DNA of 64,000 bases from Setophaga petechia (taxonomy: Eukaryota > Chordata > Aves > Passeriformes > Parulidae), in contig JANCRA010000060.1 of assembly GCA_024362935.1 (NCBI GenBank), positions 3,197,501 to 3,261,500 on the forward strand. Reading direction: 5' to 3'. Position 1 is the first letter of the stretch, and each line of letters starts with the position of its first letter. Below, piece by piece: positions 1 to 9,605 of this stretch. Under the pieces are notes generated by a model, which saw only the letters and a program-made list of their open reading frames with translations, was not told where the DNA came from and did not search any database. The position numbers were made by a program, and so were the translations under genes.

Positions 1-249
1 CTGTTATCACTATCCAGAGCTGTTATCACTCTGCAGGATGGAAGGTTCCCCCGTGGCTCGGTCCCAGCGGGCTGGACTCTGGGACTCTGTCCCTCCCTGG
101 GATAGAGGTCCTGGCTACTGAGACCCCCAAAAGGCCACAATATCTGTCCATGCACACCGTGCCCGTGGCTGTCCCTGCCTGCTCCATGCCTGCCCTCAGC
201 TCAGTGCCATCCCTGTCCTGCCCTGCCACCCCCTCCCTTCAACACCCCC
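1..249. other. No gene recognised
   Basis: GC-rich DNA ahead of the first LTR. The sequence CTGTTATCACT occurs twice in the first 31 bases. There is no recognisable exon, RNA gene or repeat-family consensus. The short open frame on the minus strand has no recognisable content. Confidence 0.5.
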
Positions 250-885
250 TTCTGAAAAATCCTCTTTGCCCAGGGTTTTCTCCTGGGAAGCTGAGAGGCT
301 TCAGAAAAGAATGAAAACAATAATTATCTGATTTTTTGGGAATGTGAGAGCGTTTACCAACAGGTGCATCTTTGATTGGTTCCATGTGAATTGTTTTTAA
401 TTAATGAGCAACCACCATCAACTGTGTCAGAGACTCTGAGGAGTCAGGAGCTTTCATGATCATTCTTGTAAAGCCTTCTGATGTGTCCTTTCTCTATAGT
501 TTAGTACAGCTATAATTATGATAATGTAATGTAATGTAATATAATGTAATATAATGTAATATAATGTAATATAATATAATATAATATAATATAATATAAT
601 ATAATATAATATAATATAATATAATATAATATAATATAATATAATATAATATAATATAATATGTATATATATAATATAATGTAATGTAATATAATATATA
701 ATATAATATATAATATAATATAATATAATATAATATAATATAATATAATATAATATAATATAATATAATATAATATAATATAATATAATATAATATAATA
801 TAATATAATATAATATATCAGCCTTCTGCAAACATGGAGTCAAATTCTCATCTCTCACCTCGTCCTGGGGACCCCACAACACCAC
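250..885 (+). mobile_element. Solo LTR with internal microsatellite expansion
   Basis: This is a member of the main LTR superfamily of the window. It keeps the CTGAAAAATCC start region, GGGAAGCTGAGAGG, the TTTGATTGG and TTAATTAATG block, AGCCTTCTGA, and the terminal AACATGGAGTCA followed by CCTGGGGACCCCAC. The first few bases are degenerate and I see no clear target-site duplication. Nearly half its length is a pentanucleotide array that replaces the short AT-rich polyadenylation region; relatives in this window are 370-400 bp. No retroviral genes adjoin it. Confidence 0.8.
520..816. repeat. (TATAA)n pentanucleotide microsatellite
   Basis: About 59 tandem pentamers. The first units are TAATG variants, and the middle and end are almost pure TATAA with one interruption near 660-700. 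The array lies inside the LTR at 250-885, exactly where sister copies have a short AATATAATATAT stretch before AATAAATCAGCC. The minus-strand open frame of Tyr/Ile repeats across it is an artefact of the array. Confidence 0.97.
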
Positions 886-1162
886 ACCCTTCTCCCTCTC
901 TCTGATGGGAAATGCTGGCACCACACAGCCCCAGTTTCCTCCTCCACAGAAGATCCTGTGCCAATCCCTGATTCATGCAGTAAGAGCAGAGCCCTTCTCA
1001 GTCCAAACGGTGATCCTGGATCTCCAGAGGCTTCTGCCCCAGGAGCACAGGCTTCACTTCTAATTAACTCCTGGTGCTAACAAACCTGCCTGCAGCAGCG
1101 AGCTCCAGAGGGGTTTCTCCAAGGGTTTTCTGGGAATGACACTGGCTGGCATCCCATTCCCT
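886..1162. other. No gene recognised
   Basis: Unremarkable mixed-composition DNA between an LTR and a CR1 fragment. No conserved motif or exon-like structure is seen. Confidence 0.5.
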
Positions 1163-1305
1163 CCCAGCCCCAGTGCCCAGCCTGGCCTTGGGCACTGCCA
1201 GGGATCCAGGGGCAGCCCCAGCTGCTCTGGGCACCCTGTGCCAGGGCCTGCCCACCCTCACAGGGAACAATTCCCTCCCAATATCCCATCTAATCTACCC
1301 TCAGT
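1163..1305 (-). mobile_element. CR1 LINE fragment
   Basis: It reads as the reverse complement of the CR1 3' region: GGCCTTGGGCACTGCC, GGATCCAGGGGCAGC, TGCTCTGGGCACCCTG, TGCCAGGGCCTGCCCACC and CCCAATATCCCATCTAA. The CR1 3' terminus itself is missing on the left, so this is an internal fragment of the non-LTR retrotransposon tail. Confidence 0.9.
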
Positions 1306-1878
1306 AAGCCAAAAACCATTAGAAGAATCCCAAATTTTATTTTCTGTTTGCAGCCAGAAGCTTCCTGTGACCCAGGGGGCTCGCCTCACCTTCCAGAAGG
1401 GAATGTGCAATAGGATCCAGCCCCTTTGGCCCCTCTGCTTTTTCTTTTTGAGCCCCCAAACCTCGTGTTCCTCTCTGCCCATCCCTGAGCCAGCACCTCT
1501 CTCCCTGCCAAGAGCAATCCCTGGGACAGAGCTCCCTGGTATTCTGAATTTTATGGAATATAGATCTGCTTTCTGGCCAGCTCTCAGCTTTGCTGACTCA
1601 GAGGAAAGGGATCTGTAATGATCCCCTAGATAGCTGTATTTTTCTTACCTAAGTGCTCACAAATTGTATCCTACCACCAATTAAACAGACAGTCTCTCAT
1701 TTTTTCACAACAAACGTAATTTGTAATTCCAAAATGTCCCTAAAAAGCCCTTCCTTGCTTTTTATATTCCACAGCATTTGCAACTCAGCTCGGTAATTTT
1801 GGAATCAATAATTAGAAAAAGGGGCAATTAGGGTATTAATTGGGAATCACCAAGTTAGTTCATAGAATATATTCCATC
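1306..1878. other. No gene recognised
   Basis: Mixed DNA that becomes AT-rich towards the pyrimidine tract. A 160-codon plus-strand open frame crosses from the CR1 into this stretch, but it has no recognisable domain and starts in repeat sequence. Confidence 0.5.
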
Positions 1879-1881
1879 TCT

Positions 1882-1979
<98 letters not shown>

Positions 1980-2448
1980 TTCCTTCCTTCCTTCCTTCCT
2001 TCCTTCCTTCCTTCCTTCCTTCCTTCCTTCCTTCCTTCCTTTCTTCCTTTCTTCCTCTTTCTCTTTCTTTCTCTTTCTTTCTTTCTCTCTTTCTCTCTCT
2101 CTCTTTCTTTCTTTCTCTCTCTCTTTCTTTCTTTCTCTTTCTCTCTCTCTTTCCCTCCTTCCTTTCCTTTCCTTTCCTTTCCTTTCCTTTCCTTTCCTTT
2201 CCTTTCCTTTCCTTTCCTTTCCTTTCCTTTCCTTTCCTTTCCTTTCCTTTCCTTTCCTTTCCTTTCCTTTCCTTTCCTTTCCTTTCCTTTCCTTTCCTTT
2301 CCTTTCCTTTCCTTTCCTTTCCTTTCCTTTCCTTTCCTTTCCTTTCCTTTCCTTTCCTTTCCTTTCCTTTCCTTTCCTTTCCTTTCCTTTCCTTTCCTTT
2401 CCTTTCCTTTCCTTTCCTTTCCTTTCCTTTCCTTTCCTTTCCTTTCCT
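1879..2448. repeat. 570-bp pure pyrimidine tract (compound microsatellite)
   Basis: The plus strand is uninterrupted C and T for about 570 bases. The order is (TTTC)n at 1881-1976, (TTCC)n to about 2040, an irregular mix of CT and CTTT units to about 2156, then (TTTCC)n to 2448. All long open frames here are repeat artefacts (Phe/Leu/Ser on one strand, Lys/Glu/Arg/Gly on the other). Such homopurine-homopyrimidine tracts are known to form triplex (H-DNA) structures and to be length-unstable. Confidence 0.98.
2157..2448. repeat. (TTTCC)n pentanucleotide array
   Basis: About 58 nearly perfect copies of one pentamer, making up the right half of the pyrimidine tract. I see no interruption, which suggests recent expansion. 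Assembly length may be unreliable here. Confidence 0.97.
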
Positions 2449-2825
2449 GCTGTGCCCAGACTACTCCCAGCACACAGATGCTGCTCCATGCCCACAGCCC
2501 ATCCCTGCTCCCAGCTGTGCTCCTGGCTGGAAACACCAGGCAAGTGCTGGATCTGCTACAGGGCAGGGGAATGCTGAATCCAGGAGGGATGAGCAGGATT
2601 TACCTTTAACTGAGCTCTGTTTGCTTTTTGGGACCAGGTGGGGAAAACCAGCCTGGTCACTGTGGAGAATTACAGTGAGGAAAGGGGAAAAGGATTTTCT
2701 GAAAATGTTCTTGTCCACCATGATCACAACAGTTCTATTTTATAAATGACACATTTTGTTTCCTGCTGAATGTTCCAGGTTATTCCTAGAATTGGAAAAT
2801 AGAAGTGGCCCAGCAGAAAGCAGGG
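2449..2825. other. No gene recognised
   Basis: Ordinary mixed DNA between the pyrimidine tract and the AT-rich block. No repeat family or exon is recognised. Confidence 0.5.
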
Positions 2826-3358
2826 TTTTGGTACTAAAATACCAGTACCAGTAGTACTTCAGTACTATTAGAACTACTAAAGTACCAGTGGTTTTGGTAC
2901 TAAAATATCAGTATACATCTAGTATACTAGTGTATTAAAATAGCATAGTAGTATACTATAATAATAGCATAATAGTATTATATATGATATGATTGGTATT
3001 ATATCAACATTATATTAATATAATATTATATCAATATTATAATATTAATTAACAATTAAAATTAATTAATGTAGCAATATTAATAGCTTATATTATATTA
3101 TATGATATGTACTATACTATGGATATATTAAGATACTACAATATCTAAGATACTAAGATATCTACATACCATACAGTATAGTATATATTAAGATATAGTA
3201 GCATATCTTATATATTATTATATCTTATATATAAAGATATAGTGTATATAGTATATAATTAGGATATCACAGTATATAATTAGGATATATTAATAGATAC
3301 TGTGATATTATATTATATTACATTATATATGTATTATACTATAGACATATTAAGATAC
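2826..3358. repeat. AT-rich duplicated block, copy 1 left part
   Basis: A low-complexity block built from ACTA, TATTA and AGATAC words, starting with CCAGTAGTACTTCAGTACTA. It resumes at 4009-4290 after a solo LTR. A diverged second copy, with the same start and the same GGGTTTTGG end, lies at 6125-6690. Confidence 0.8.
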
Positions 3359-4008
3359 TGTTGAAGCCCCTAAAACAGCGGCTTTCAAGGGATAATGGGT
3401 TAAAGCATAGAATATAAAGCATTTGGGAATGTTCAGCATTTAAGAAACCACAGGGAACAGAGATAGGAGGATAGAAATGTTATGGAACACTGTGACAGGG
3501 AACAAGGATAGGAGGATAGAAATGTTATGGAACACTGTGACAGGGAACAGGGATAGGAGGATAGAAATTGATAACAAGTATTGAGTAAGACATGTTTAGA
3601 GCTAACAATGTTGAGATGATTCTAAGAGCCTTGCGAAAGCCATGATATCATGCGAGGACACCGGTAATTGACCATATTAGGAAGGAAGGTTCAAGAGTTT
3701 AAAGAAGAAGACTCCTCGGAGACCCGTGCCCATGATGAAGACCGACAGGAACGACCCCTGAGAAGACCCTCAAAAGAGAAGTCCCCGCCCACGCCCCGCC
3801 TACGCCACTCCCCATATGAATATGCATAAATATGATGTAATACCAATCTTAGAACTGTATAAAAAGCATGCTTTAGCTGTAAGAAAATCAGAAAATCCTT
3901 CTTGAGATTTTCTCCAACGCGCGTTGTAATAAAATACCTCCTGCTTATTTGACTTAAACTGAGTCTGTAAGCAGTTATTCTCGCCTTTTGGGGCAAAATT
4001 CGGCATCA
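3359..4008 (+). mobile_element. CpG-rich solo LTR of a distinct ERV family
   Basis: A 650-bp insertion begins TGTTGAAGCCCC and ends TTCGGCATCA within AT-rich DNA. It has a TATA box (TGTATAAAAAGC near 3857), a polyadenylation signal (AATAAAA near 3930), CpG-dense stretches (near 3785-3810, and ACGCGCG near 3916), and a tandem-repeated left part resembling U3 enhancer repeats. Retained CpGs suggest it is younger than its surroundings. ACTGT occurs at both edges (3357-3361 and 4008-4012), so a 4-5 bp target duplication is possible, but no clean 6-bp one is present. No viral genes are attached. Confidence 0.78.
3450..3568 (+). repeat. 45-bp tandem repeat in LTR U3 region
   Basis: There are about 2.6 copies of a 45-bp unit beginning ACAGGGAACA and containing GGATAGGAGGATAGAAATG. 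The starts are at 3450, 3495 and 3540, and the copies differ at only a couple of positions. Direct repeats in U3 upstream of the TATA box are typical of retroviral enhancers. Confidence 0.9.
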
Positions 4009-4290
4009 CTGTAATATCAAAGATACTAGGATATCAATATACTATGTAATATAGTATATATTAAGATACAGTAGTATATCTTATATATTAAGATATAGTA
4101 TATATAATTATAGTATGTAATTAAGATATATTAATAGATATTGTAATTATATTATATTATATACTATTAGTATAGCAGTATAATATTTTATTATATAATA
4201 GAATACCAATACTAAAATACTGGGTTTTGGAACTGAAACACCTGTGCTGTAGTTACCAGCCCAAATCACATTTCACATTGTCTGGCTAGG
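4009..4290. repeat. AT-rich duplicated block, copy 1 right part
   Basis: Continues the AT-rich block after the LTR and ends ACCAATACTAAAATACTGGG, followed by a stretch with AGCCCAAATCACA. The same ending, diverged, occurs at 6590-6690. Confidence 0.8.
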
Positions 4291-4492
4291 CATGCCTTTC
4301 CCTGCCCTGGGAGATGTCTGGAGATGGGATCCCTGAGGCAGGCAGGGTCCCCACACTCAGGGCAGCCTCAGGACCCCCCAGTGACCCCGGGGCTGTGGCC
4401 TTGTCTCCCACCAGGAGAGACAAGGGAGGGATGGCTGTGGGAGATGATGGAGGAGCAGGGAGGGAGCACCTCCGCTGGCTGGGGGTCAGTGG

Positions 4493-4625
4493 GAGCCATT
4501 CCCTTGTCCTGTCCCTCCATCCCTTGTCCCCAGCCCCTCTCCAGCTCTCCTGGAGCCCCTTCAGGCCCTGCAAGGGGCTCTGAGCTCTTCCTGGAGCCTT
4601 CTCCTGTCCAGGTGAGCACTGAGTG
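4493..4625 (-). mobile_element. CR1 LINE fragment
   Basis: Reverse complement of the CR1 segment upstream of the tail: CCTTGTCCTGTCCCTCCATC, CTCTCCTGGAGCCCCTTC and GAGCTCTTCCTGGAGCCTTC. It lacks both the CR1 3' end and the coding region. Confidence 0.85.
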
Positions 4626-5484
4626 TCCCCAGTCCTGCAGCCACAGCTCCCCCAGCCCTGTCCCTCCTCCCCTGCAGGCTGACAGTTTTGGAAGCAGGCT
4701 GCTGTTCTCTCTTCCCCTTTACAGCAATACCAGAGCCACGGGAGGCACTCAGGATGTGCCAGACTGGGCAGCCCAGGCACTCAGGAGATGCACTCTGCCC
4801 TCCCCAGCTCCCCCTGGCAGGGATCTTCCCCTATCAGGAGGATATTTCTCGTATCAGAGTGCTAATGCAGCCTGGCTTTGGATGGATTGGCAGCTCACCA
4901 CCTGCAGGATTAAGACTTCCATCAGCTGGCTCGGCACACAAAGAGCAGAGTCTCTATCAAATCCTAATACCTGGTGATTCTGCAAGTTTGGGATTAATAG
5001 CAAGGATAAGGACGAAATGCAAGTCAGCTGAATGCAGGGGGATGTTATCCCAGTTTGGGAACAGCTCCCTGCACCAGCACAGAGCCCTGCACTGAGGGCA
5101 TGCAGGGGATGCAGGCACAGGAGGACAAACATCCCAAGGGACTGCAGGACCCTGGCAGGTACTGGAAACAGTGCTGGAAGTGAGGTGAGGGAGGCAGAGT
5201 GAGGGACAGGGGAAGCTCACATGTGAGGAGGTCTCACTGAGCCCACCAGAAATGGTCTGAGGTGCAGCAGTGCTGCTCCTGCAGCATCAGGCAATGGCAG
5301 CTCATCAGCACCTCAAGGGAGGGGATTCTGCTCTGCTCAGGTGAGACCCCACCTGCAGAGTTGTCCCAGCCCCAGGGCAAGAAAGAAGTGACTGAAACTT
5401 GAAAGAATCAATGACTGAATGAAAAATTTGATTTTGATTGAACAAAATTGATTTTTGATTGAACAAAAATGATTGAAACTTGAC
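4626..5484. other. No gene recognised
   Basis: Single-copy-looking DNA of mixed composition. Near 5400-5475 there is a small repeated word, TTGATTGAACAAAA, with TTGAAAGA and TTGACAGA variants. Overlapping open frames on both strands show no recognisable domain. Confidence 0.5.
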
Positions 5485-5497
5485 AGAACAAGGGGCA

Positions 5498-5877
5498 AGA
5501 AGGCCATGGAGATGCTCCAAGAGCTGGAGCCCCTCTGCTCTGGGACAGGATGGGAGAGCTGGGGGTGCTCACCTGGAGAGGAGAAGGCTCCAGGGAGAGC
5601 TCAGAGCCCCTTGCAGAGCCTGAAGGGCTCCAGGAGAGCTGCAGAGGGACTGGGGACAAGGGATGGAGGGCCAGGACACAGGGAATGGCTCCCAGTGCCA
5701 GAGGGCAGGGCTGGATGGGATATTGGGAATTGGGAATTGTTCCCTGTGAGAGTGGGCAGGCCCTGGCACAGGGTGCCCAGAGCAGCTGTGGCTGCCCCTG
5801 GATCCCTGGCAGTGCCCAAGGCCAGGCTGGGGCTGGGAGCACCTGGGACAGTGGGAGGTGTCCCCAGGGACACTTTT
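5498..5877 (+). mobile_element. CR1 LINE 3' fragment
   Basis: A long CR1 stretch in sense orientation: GAGCTGGAGCCCCTCTGCTC, GAGAAGGCTCCAGGGAGAGC, GGGACTGGGGACAAGGGATG, GGGATATTGGGAATTGGGAA, then CACAGGGTGCCCAGAGCAGC and TGGGAGGTGTCCC. It stops before the CR1 terminus, where a second CR1 in opposite orientation begins. Confidence 0.92.
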
Positions 5878-6127
5878 TGAGCACCTCCAGGATGGGGACT
5901 CCACCACCACTGCCCTGTTCCAATGCCAGACCACCCTTGAGGGAAGAAGCTTTCCCAATATCCAATCCAAACCTCCTCTGATGCAATGAGGCCATTTCCT
6001 CTTGCCCTGGGAGCACAGCCCGAGCCCCCTGGCTGTCCCCTCCTGTCAGGAGCCACAAGGTCCCCTGAGCCTCCTCTGCTCCAGGCTGAGCTCTCTCAGA
6101 AATTCTCCTGCCATTCCCCAGCTCCAT
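5878..6127 (-). mobile_element. CR1 LINE fragment, head-to-head with the preceding CR1
   Basis: Antisense CR1: CACCTCCAGGATGGGGACTC, CCCAATATCCAATCCAAACC, CTCTTGCCCTGGGAGC and CAGGCTGAGCTCTCTCAG. It abuts the sense CR1 at 5498-5877 and the AT-rich block at 6128, so a rearrangement or a twin-priming-like insertion may have joined them. Confidence 0.82.
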
Positions 6128-6690
6128 ACCAGTAGTACTTCAGTACTAATAGTACTAAATTAGTAGCATTAATACTAATAGTACTAAAATAGTATACCTA
6201 TAGTATAGTAGTGTACTAAAACAGTGTTTTAAAATACTATTGTACTAAAATACTATTCTAGTATACAATACTAGTATAATAGTATTTTTATATATACTAA
6301 TATAATAGTATAAGATATATAATAGTATAAATATATTATATTATTAGTATTATATAAATATAATTAATATTATGTTAATATATAACAGTATATTAATATT
6401 CCAGCACAATATTAATAACTAATTAACATGTCATGTTATGTTATATTACAATACATTATATTGTACTACACAATTGTATTGTATTACATTGTATCATATT
6501 ATATTATATTAATTATATTAGTGTTATATTAGTGTTATATTATATTAGTGTTATAGAATTATATATTATACTATTACACTATATAATAGTAAAATACCAA
6601 TACTAAACCACTGGGTTTTGGTAGTAAAACACCAGTGGTGTAGTCAGCAGCCCAAATCACACTTCAGACATCCAGGCACCCCTACAAACT
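6128..6690. repeat. AT-rich duplicated block, copy 2
   Basis: Starts CCAGTAGTACTTCAGTACTA and ends ATACCAATACTAAACCACTGGG then AGCAGCCCAAATCACA, matching both ends of the block at 2826-4290 in the same orientation. The copies are clearly diverged, and this one lacks the LTR, so the duplication probably predates that insertion. Confidence 0.78.
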
Positions 6691-7528
6691 TCCCTGGACA
6701 CACTTCCCAGCCTGAGTGTGCCCATGAGCTGTACCTGTACCTATGGAATTCCTTCACATCAGGGTCCTGGAGCCAAAATTCAGCCAGGTTTCACTCTGCC
6801 CATCAACCTTCCAGCAGCTCATTAACCCTGCTGCACCATCAACTCCAGCCCTGCACTCCCCCTGCATCACACAGGAGGCACCTGGGCCCTACAAGAGGAA
6901 GGTTCTTTCCCAAATCTCCTTGCAGATGGGTCTCAGCAGGCTTTGCACAGCCAGGAAAGGCAAGTGCAGCTTCCTCCACCCCTCCCAGTCCATCAAACCC
7001 TCCAGCACTATAAACTCCAGCATTTATCCTCTGCTTGTGAGTTTGTGAAAGAAAAAGTTCACTGGAAGACCTGGCTGGGTCCAGATTAAAAACTTTCCAT
7101 CCATTTCATACTTTTGCCTCAAATTACAAAATAATATCACCTGATTTTACAGTTCTGCAGATTTCATGTGCCACAAAGCAGCATCTATGTGTGCTCCCAA
7201 TTTCTGCCTGGCCTTGGCTTGGAGCACCCCTTACCTGCCCGTTTTTATTTACAAGTACAAAGGCAAAGCTCCAGTGCAGCTTTAACCCCCTGCAAAGAGA
7301 GATATTGGTATTTATTTATAGCTCCTTGTTTGCAGAGAGCCCATGGAGCAGGGAAGAAGAGGTGTCATTCCCAGGGGAAGGCAGATGGATTGAATCCACC
7401 AGCACACAGAGAGGCCTGGGGTGTTTCACAAAACAACCACAACTCACAGCAGAGGAGAAATTATCCAAACAGATCCAAACACATCCTGCTCTGTCAGTTC
7501 CTGTCTCCATGCAATCCTCATAGAGCAG
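6691..7528. other. No gene recognised
   Basis: Mixed-composition DNA with no recognised repeat. Two overlapping plus-strand open frames near 6618-7048 and others at 7168-7545 contain no domain I recognise and lack exon-like boundaries that I could defend. Confidence 0.5.
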
Positions 7529-7534
7529 GATCCC

Positions 7535-7860
7535 TGATGAGGTAGACGGGAGACCTGCTCACCCTCTGATGATCAACAAGTCTCAGATTTATTGATTAAC
7601 AGGCACACTTTTATAATCACAGTAATAAGGCTCATACATATTGCAAAACTAGAGCTCACTATTGGTCAGCTATAAAAAGTCAGTCCCACCTCTCTCAGGA
7701 TGTTTGTGGCTCCTTTTTTACCTCCTGTTATCACAGATTTTCTTAAACAACTTCTTGCTCAAAGAAACCATGTCCTTGAATTAGGCAGCTGTTGCTTTCT
7801 CAGATGTATTTCTCACGTCTCTTTTCCCATGGACTATGTCTCAATAAAAAACTGTCCACA
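7535..7860 (-). mobile_element. Solo LTR with perfect GATCCC duplication
   Basis: A 326-bp element reads, on the minus strand, from TGTGGACAG to CTACCTCATCA. It is flanked by GATCCC at 7529-7534 and 7861-7866. On the minus strand it has a TATA-like TTATAAAAGTG and a polyadenylation signal in AATCAATAAATCTG, in the expected order. The exact 6-bp target duplication and TG...CA ends make it a solo LTR of ERVK-like type. This family is seen only once in the window. Confidence 0.85.
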
Positions 7861-7973
7861 GATCCCCTCTCTGCAGTCCAGCAGTGAAGTGCAGCTTTCC
7901 TCTGCACAGTTTGAGTTTGCTCAAGTCTCACTCTGAATCTCAAACTGAGTCACTGACTATGGCTGTGCTGTGA

Positions 7974-8354
7974 GCCCTGACAAAGGAGGAATGATGATGA
8001 GGACTCCATGGATATCAGAAGGTTAATTAATTACTTTATTATACTCTATTATTCTATACATCTAAAACTGAACCTGCCAAGCACTCCACCCTGCACACAC
8101 TGCTCTGAATCTCGTGACTGTCACCCAACAGTCCTGACACACACACACACTTGGCCCTGGCAGGCCAAGGAAACAAAACCCCATCACTGTGGGTGAACAA
8201 TCTCCACATTGCATTCCACTTTGGCACAAACACAGGCACAGCAAATGATAAGAATTGTGTTTTCATTCTTTGAGGTTGAGAGAGTGTGAAACCCAGAAAT
8301 ATTCTAGGGAAGAATTGTGCCTTGCTTTTCTCTGTAAAGAGAAATGTGGCTACA
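7974..8354 (-). mobile_element. Solo LTR (same family as 26932-27365)
   Basis: Minus-strand copy beginning TGTAGCCACATTTCTC, with AGAGAAAAGCAAGGCAC, CCTTGGCCTGCCAGG, an ACAC run, CACTCCACCCTGCACACAC (plus-strand reading) and the superfamily ending CATGGAGTCCTCATCATC. It matches the plus-strand copy at 26932 over its whole length apart from the AT-rich section. No clean target duplication is seen. Confidence 0.85.
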
Positions 8355-8453
8355 GCTGCCTGACGCCCAAATGGTCTCCAGCTTCTTCAAAGGTTTCCTT
8401 TGCCAGCTGGGAAACAAATCCTCCCAAAGTGCTGCTCTGCCATGGACTGCATG

Positions 8454-8715
8454 AAGGGTTTGGGTTGGAAGGGACCTTAAAGCCCATCCTGTCCCCCTCT
8501 GCCATGGCAGGGACACCTTCCACTGTCCCAGGCTGCTCCCAGCCCTGTCCAGCCTGGCCTTGGGCACTGCCAGGGATCCAGGGGCAGCCACAGCTGCTCT
8601 GGGCACCCTGTGCCAGGGCCTGCCCACCCTCACAGGGAAGAATCCCTTCCCAATATCCCATCTAACCCTGCCCTCTTTAAGCTTAAAGCCTTTCCCTCCT
8701 CTCCTATCACCCCAC
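8454..8715 (-). mobile_element. CR1 LINE 3' end
   Basis: Antisense CR1 including the terminus side: GGGTTTGGGTTGGAAGGGAC, CCATGGCAGGGACACC, GGCCTTGGGCACTGCCAGG, GGGCACCCTGTGCCAGG, CAATATCCCATCTAACC and AAGCTTAAAGCCTTTCCC. It is 5' truncated on the right. Confidence 0.93.
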
Positions 8716-9398
8716 AGCTTGGTAAAGAGCAGGGTAAGGTAAGGATGGGTAGAATGGGGGGCTGTTCCTACATAAAAAAGGATAATTCTGTACCTGGAGA
8801 CAGAGGGAGAAGAGAGCCAGTCTCCTCTGCTCGTGCATTGATAAAAATGTCAAAGATGGACAAGGGGAGCTTCTTAATTTGGAAAAAGGGTCAGCAGCTC
8901 ACAGACACCCACAGATTTCCCTGCCAGCATCAGGGAACTGACCTACCTTCAGGAGTTACAGGGGGATCCTACCTGCAGGGCCTAACTCAGCTGAAGAGGG
9001 AAGAATGGGAAATGGGGAGAATGAGGAAGAGAAAAGAATAAGAGAGAGAGAACAGAGTAAAATCAATGGAATGAACAAGTTGCCATGTTCCCCATCCACC
9101 TCTGCTGAGTGCAGCAGCCAGCTCCTCCAGGCCATGGGCAACTACAATCCTACAGTTCCCACATTTTATTCCCTGATCAATTCTAGCCATGCCAGCACCT
9201 CACTGTGGAACTACAGGTTTTTATAACCAACTAAACCAGTGATGCTGCCTTGGTTCCTCTGAGATCTTCTAAGCTCCTCATGACCCATGCAGTGCCTGTT
9301 GTACTTCCTCATTTTCCATATGGTGACAACATCCCAGGGCTGTTACACGCAAGGATTTCCAGTTTGATGCCCTGGGAGCCAGCAGGTGGAATGAATGA
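8716..9398. other. No gene recognised; purine-rich run
   Basis: It contains a 65-bp purine-rich run at about 8994-9060. A similar purine run lies in the LTR at 38941-39256, but the flanks do not align convincingly, so I do not call an LTR here. Confidence 0.45.
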
Positions 9399-9605
9399 TA
9401 GAATCAGGGAATATCCTGAGCTGGGAGGGACCCTCAGGATCACCCAGGGCAGCCCCAGCCCTGCCCAGACACCCCAACAGCCCCACCCTGGGCATCCCTG
9501 GCAGCTCCTGCAGCTCTGGCAGCCTCGGGGCCGTGCCCATTGCCTGGGGAGCCTGGGCAGTGCCAGCACCCTCTGGGGAAGAGCCTTGCCCTGATGTCCA
9601 AAGGA
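9399..9605 (-). mobile_element. CR1 LINE fragment (second CR1 type)
   Basis: Antisense copy of the CR1 subfamily with AGAATCAGGGAATATCCTGA, TGGGAGGGACCC, CCCCAACAGCCCCACC, GGCATCCCTGGCAGCTCC and GGGGAAGAGCCTTGCCCTGA. The same subfamily occurs at 14487, 44438 and 49617. Confidence 0.88.

Noticed and set aside
460..924. Minus-strand frame of Tyr/Ile repeats
   Set aside because: It is only the translation of the (TATAA)n array inside an LTR.
1840..2577. Three frames of over 220 codons across the pyrimidine tract
   Set aside because: Microsatellite translation; no stop codon can occur in the repeats used, and both strands are open.
5408..6127. 239-codon minus-strand frame as a gene
   Set aside because: It lies across two CR1 fragments in opposite orientation; CR1 tails are stop-poor but non-coding here.
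8994..9060. LTR related to the one at 38941, based on a similar purine run
   Set aside because: Only the purine-rich words resemble each other; termini and polyadenylation signal do not align.
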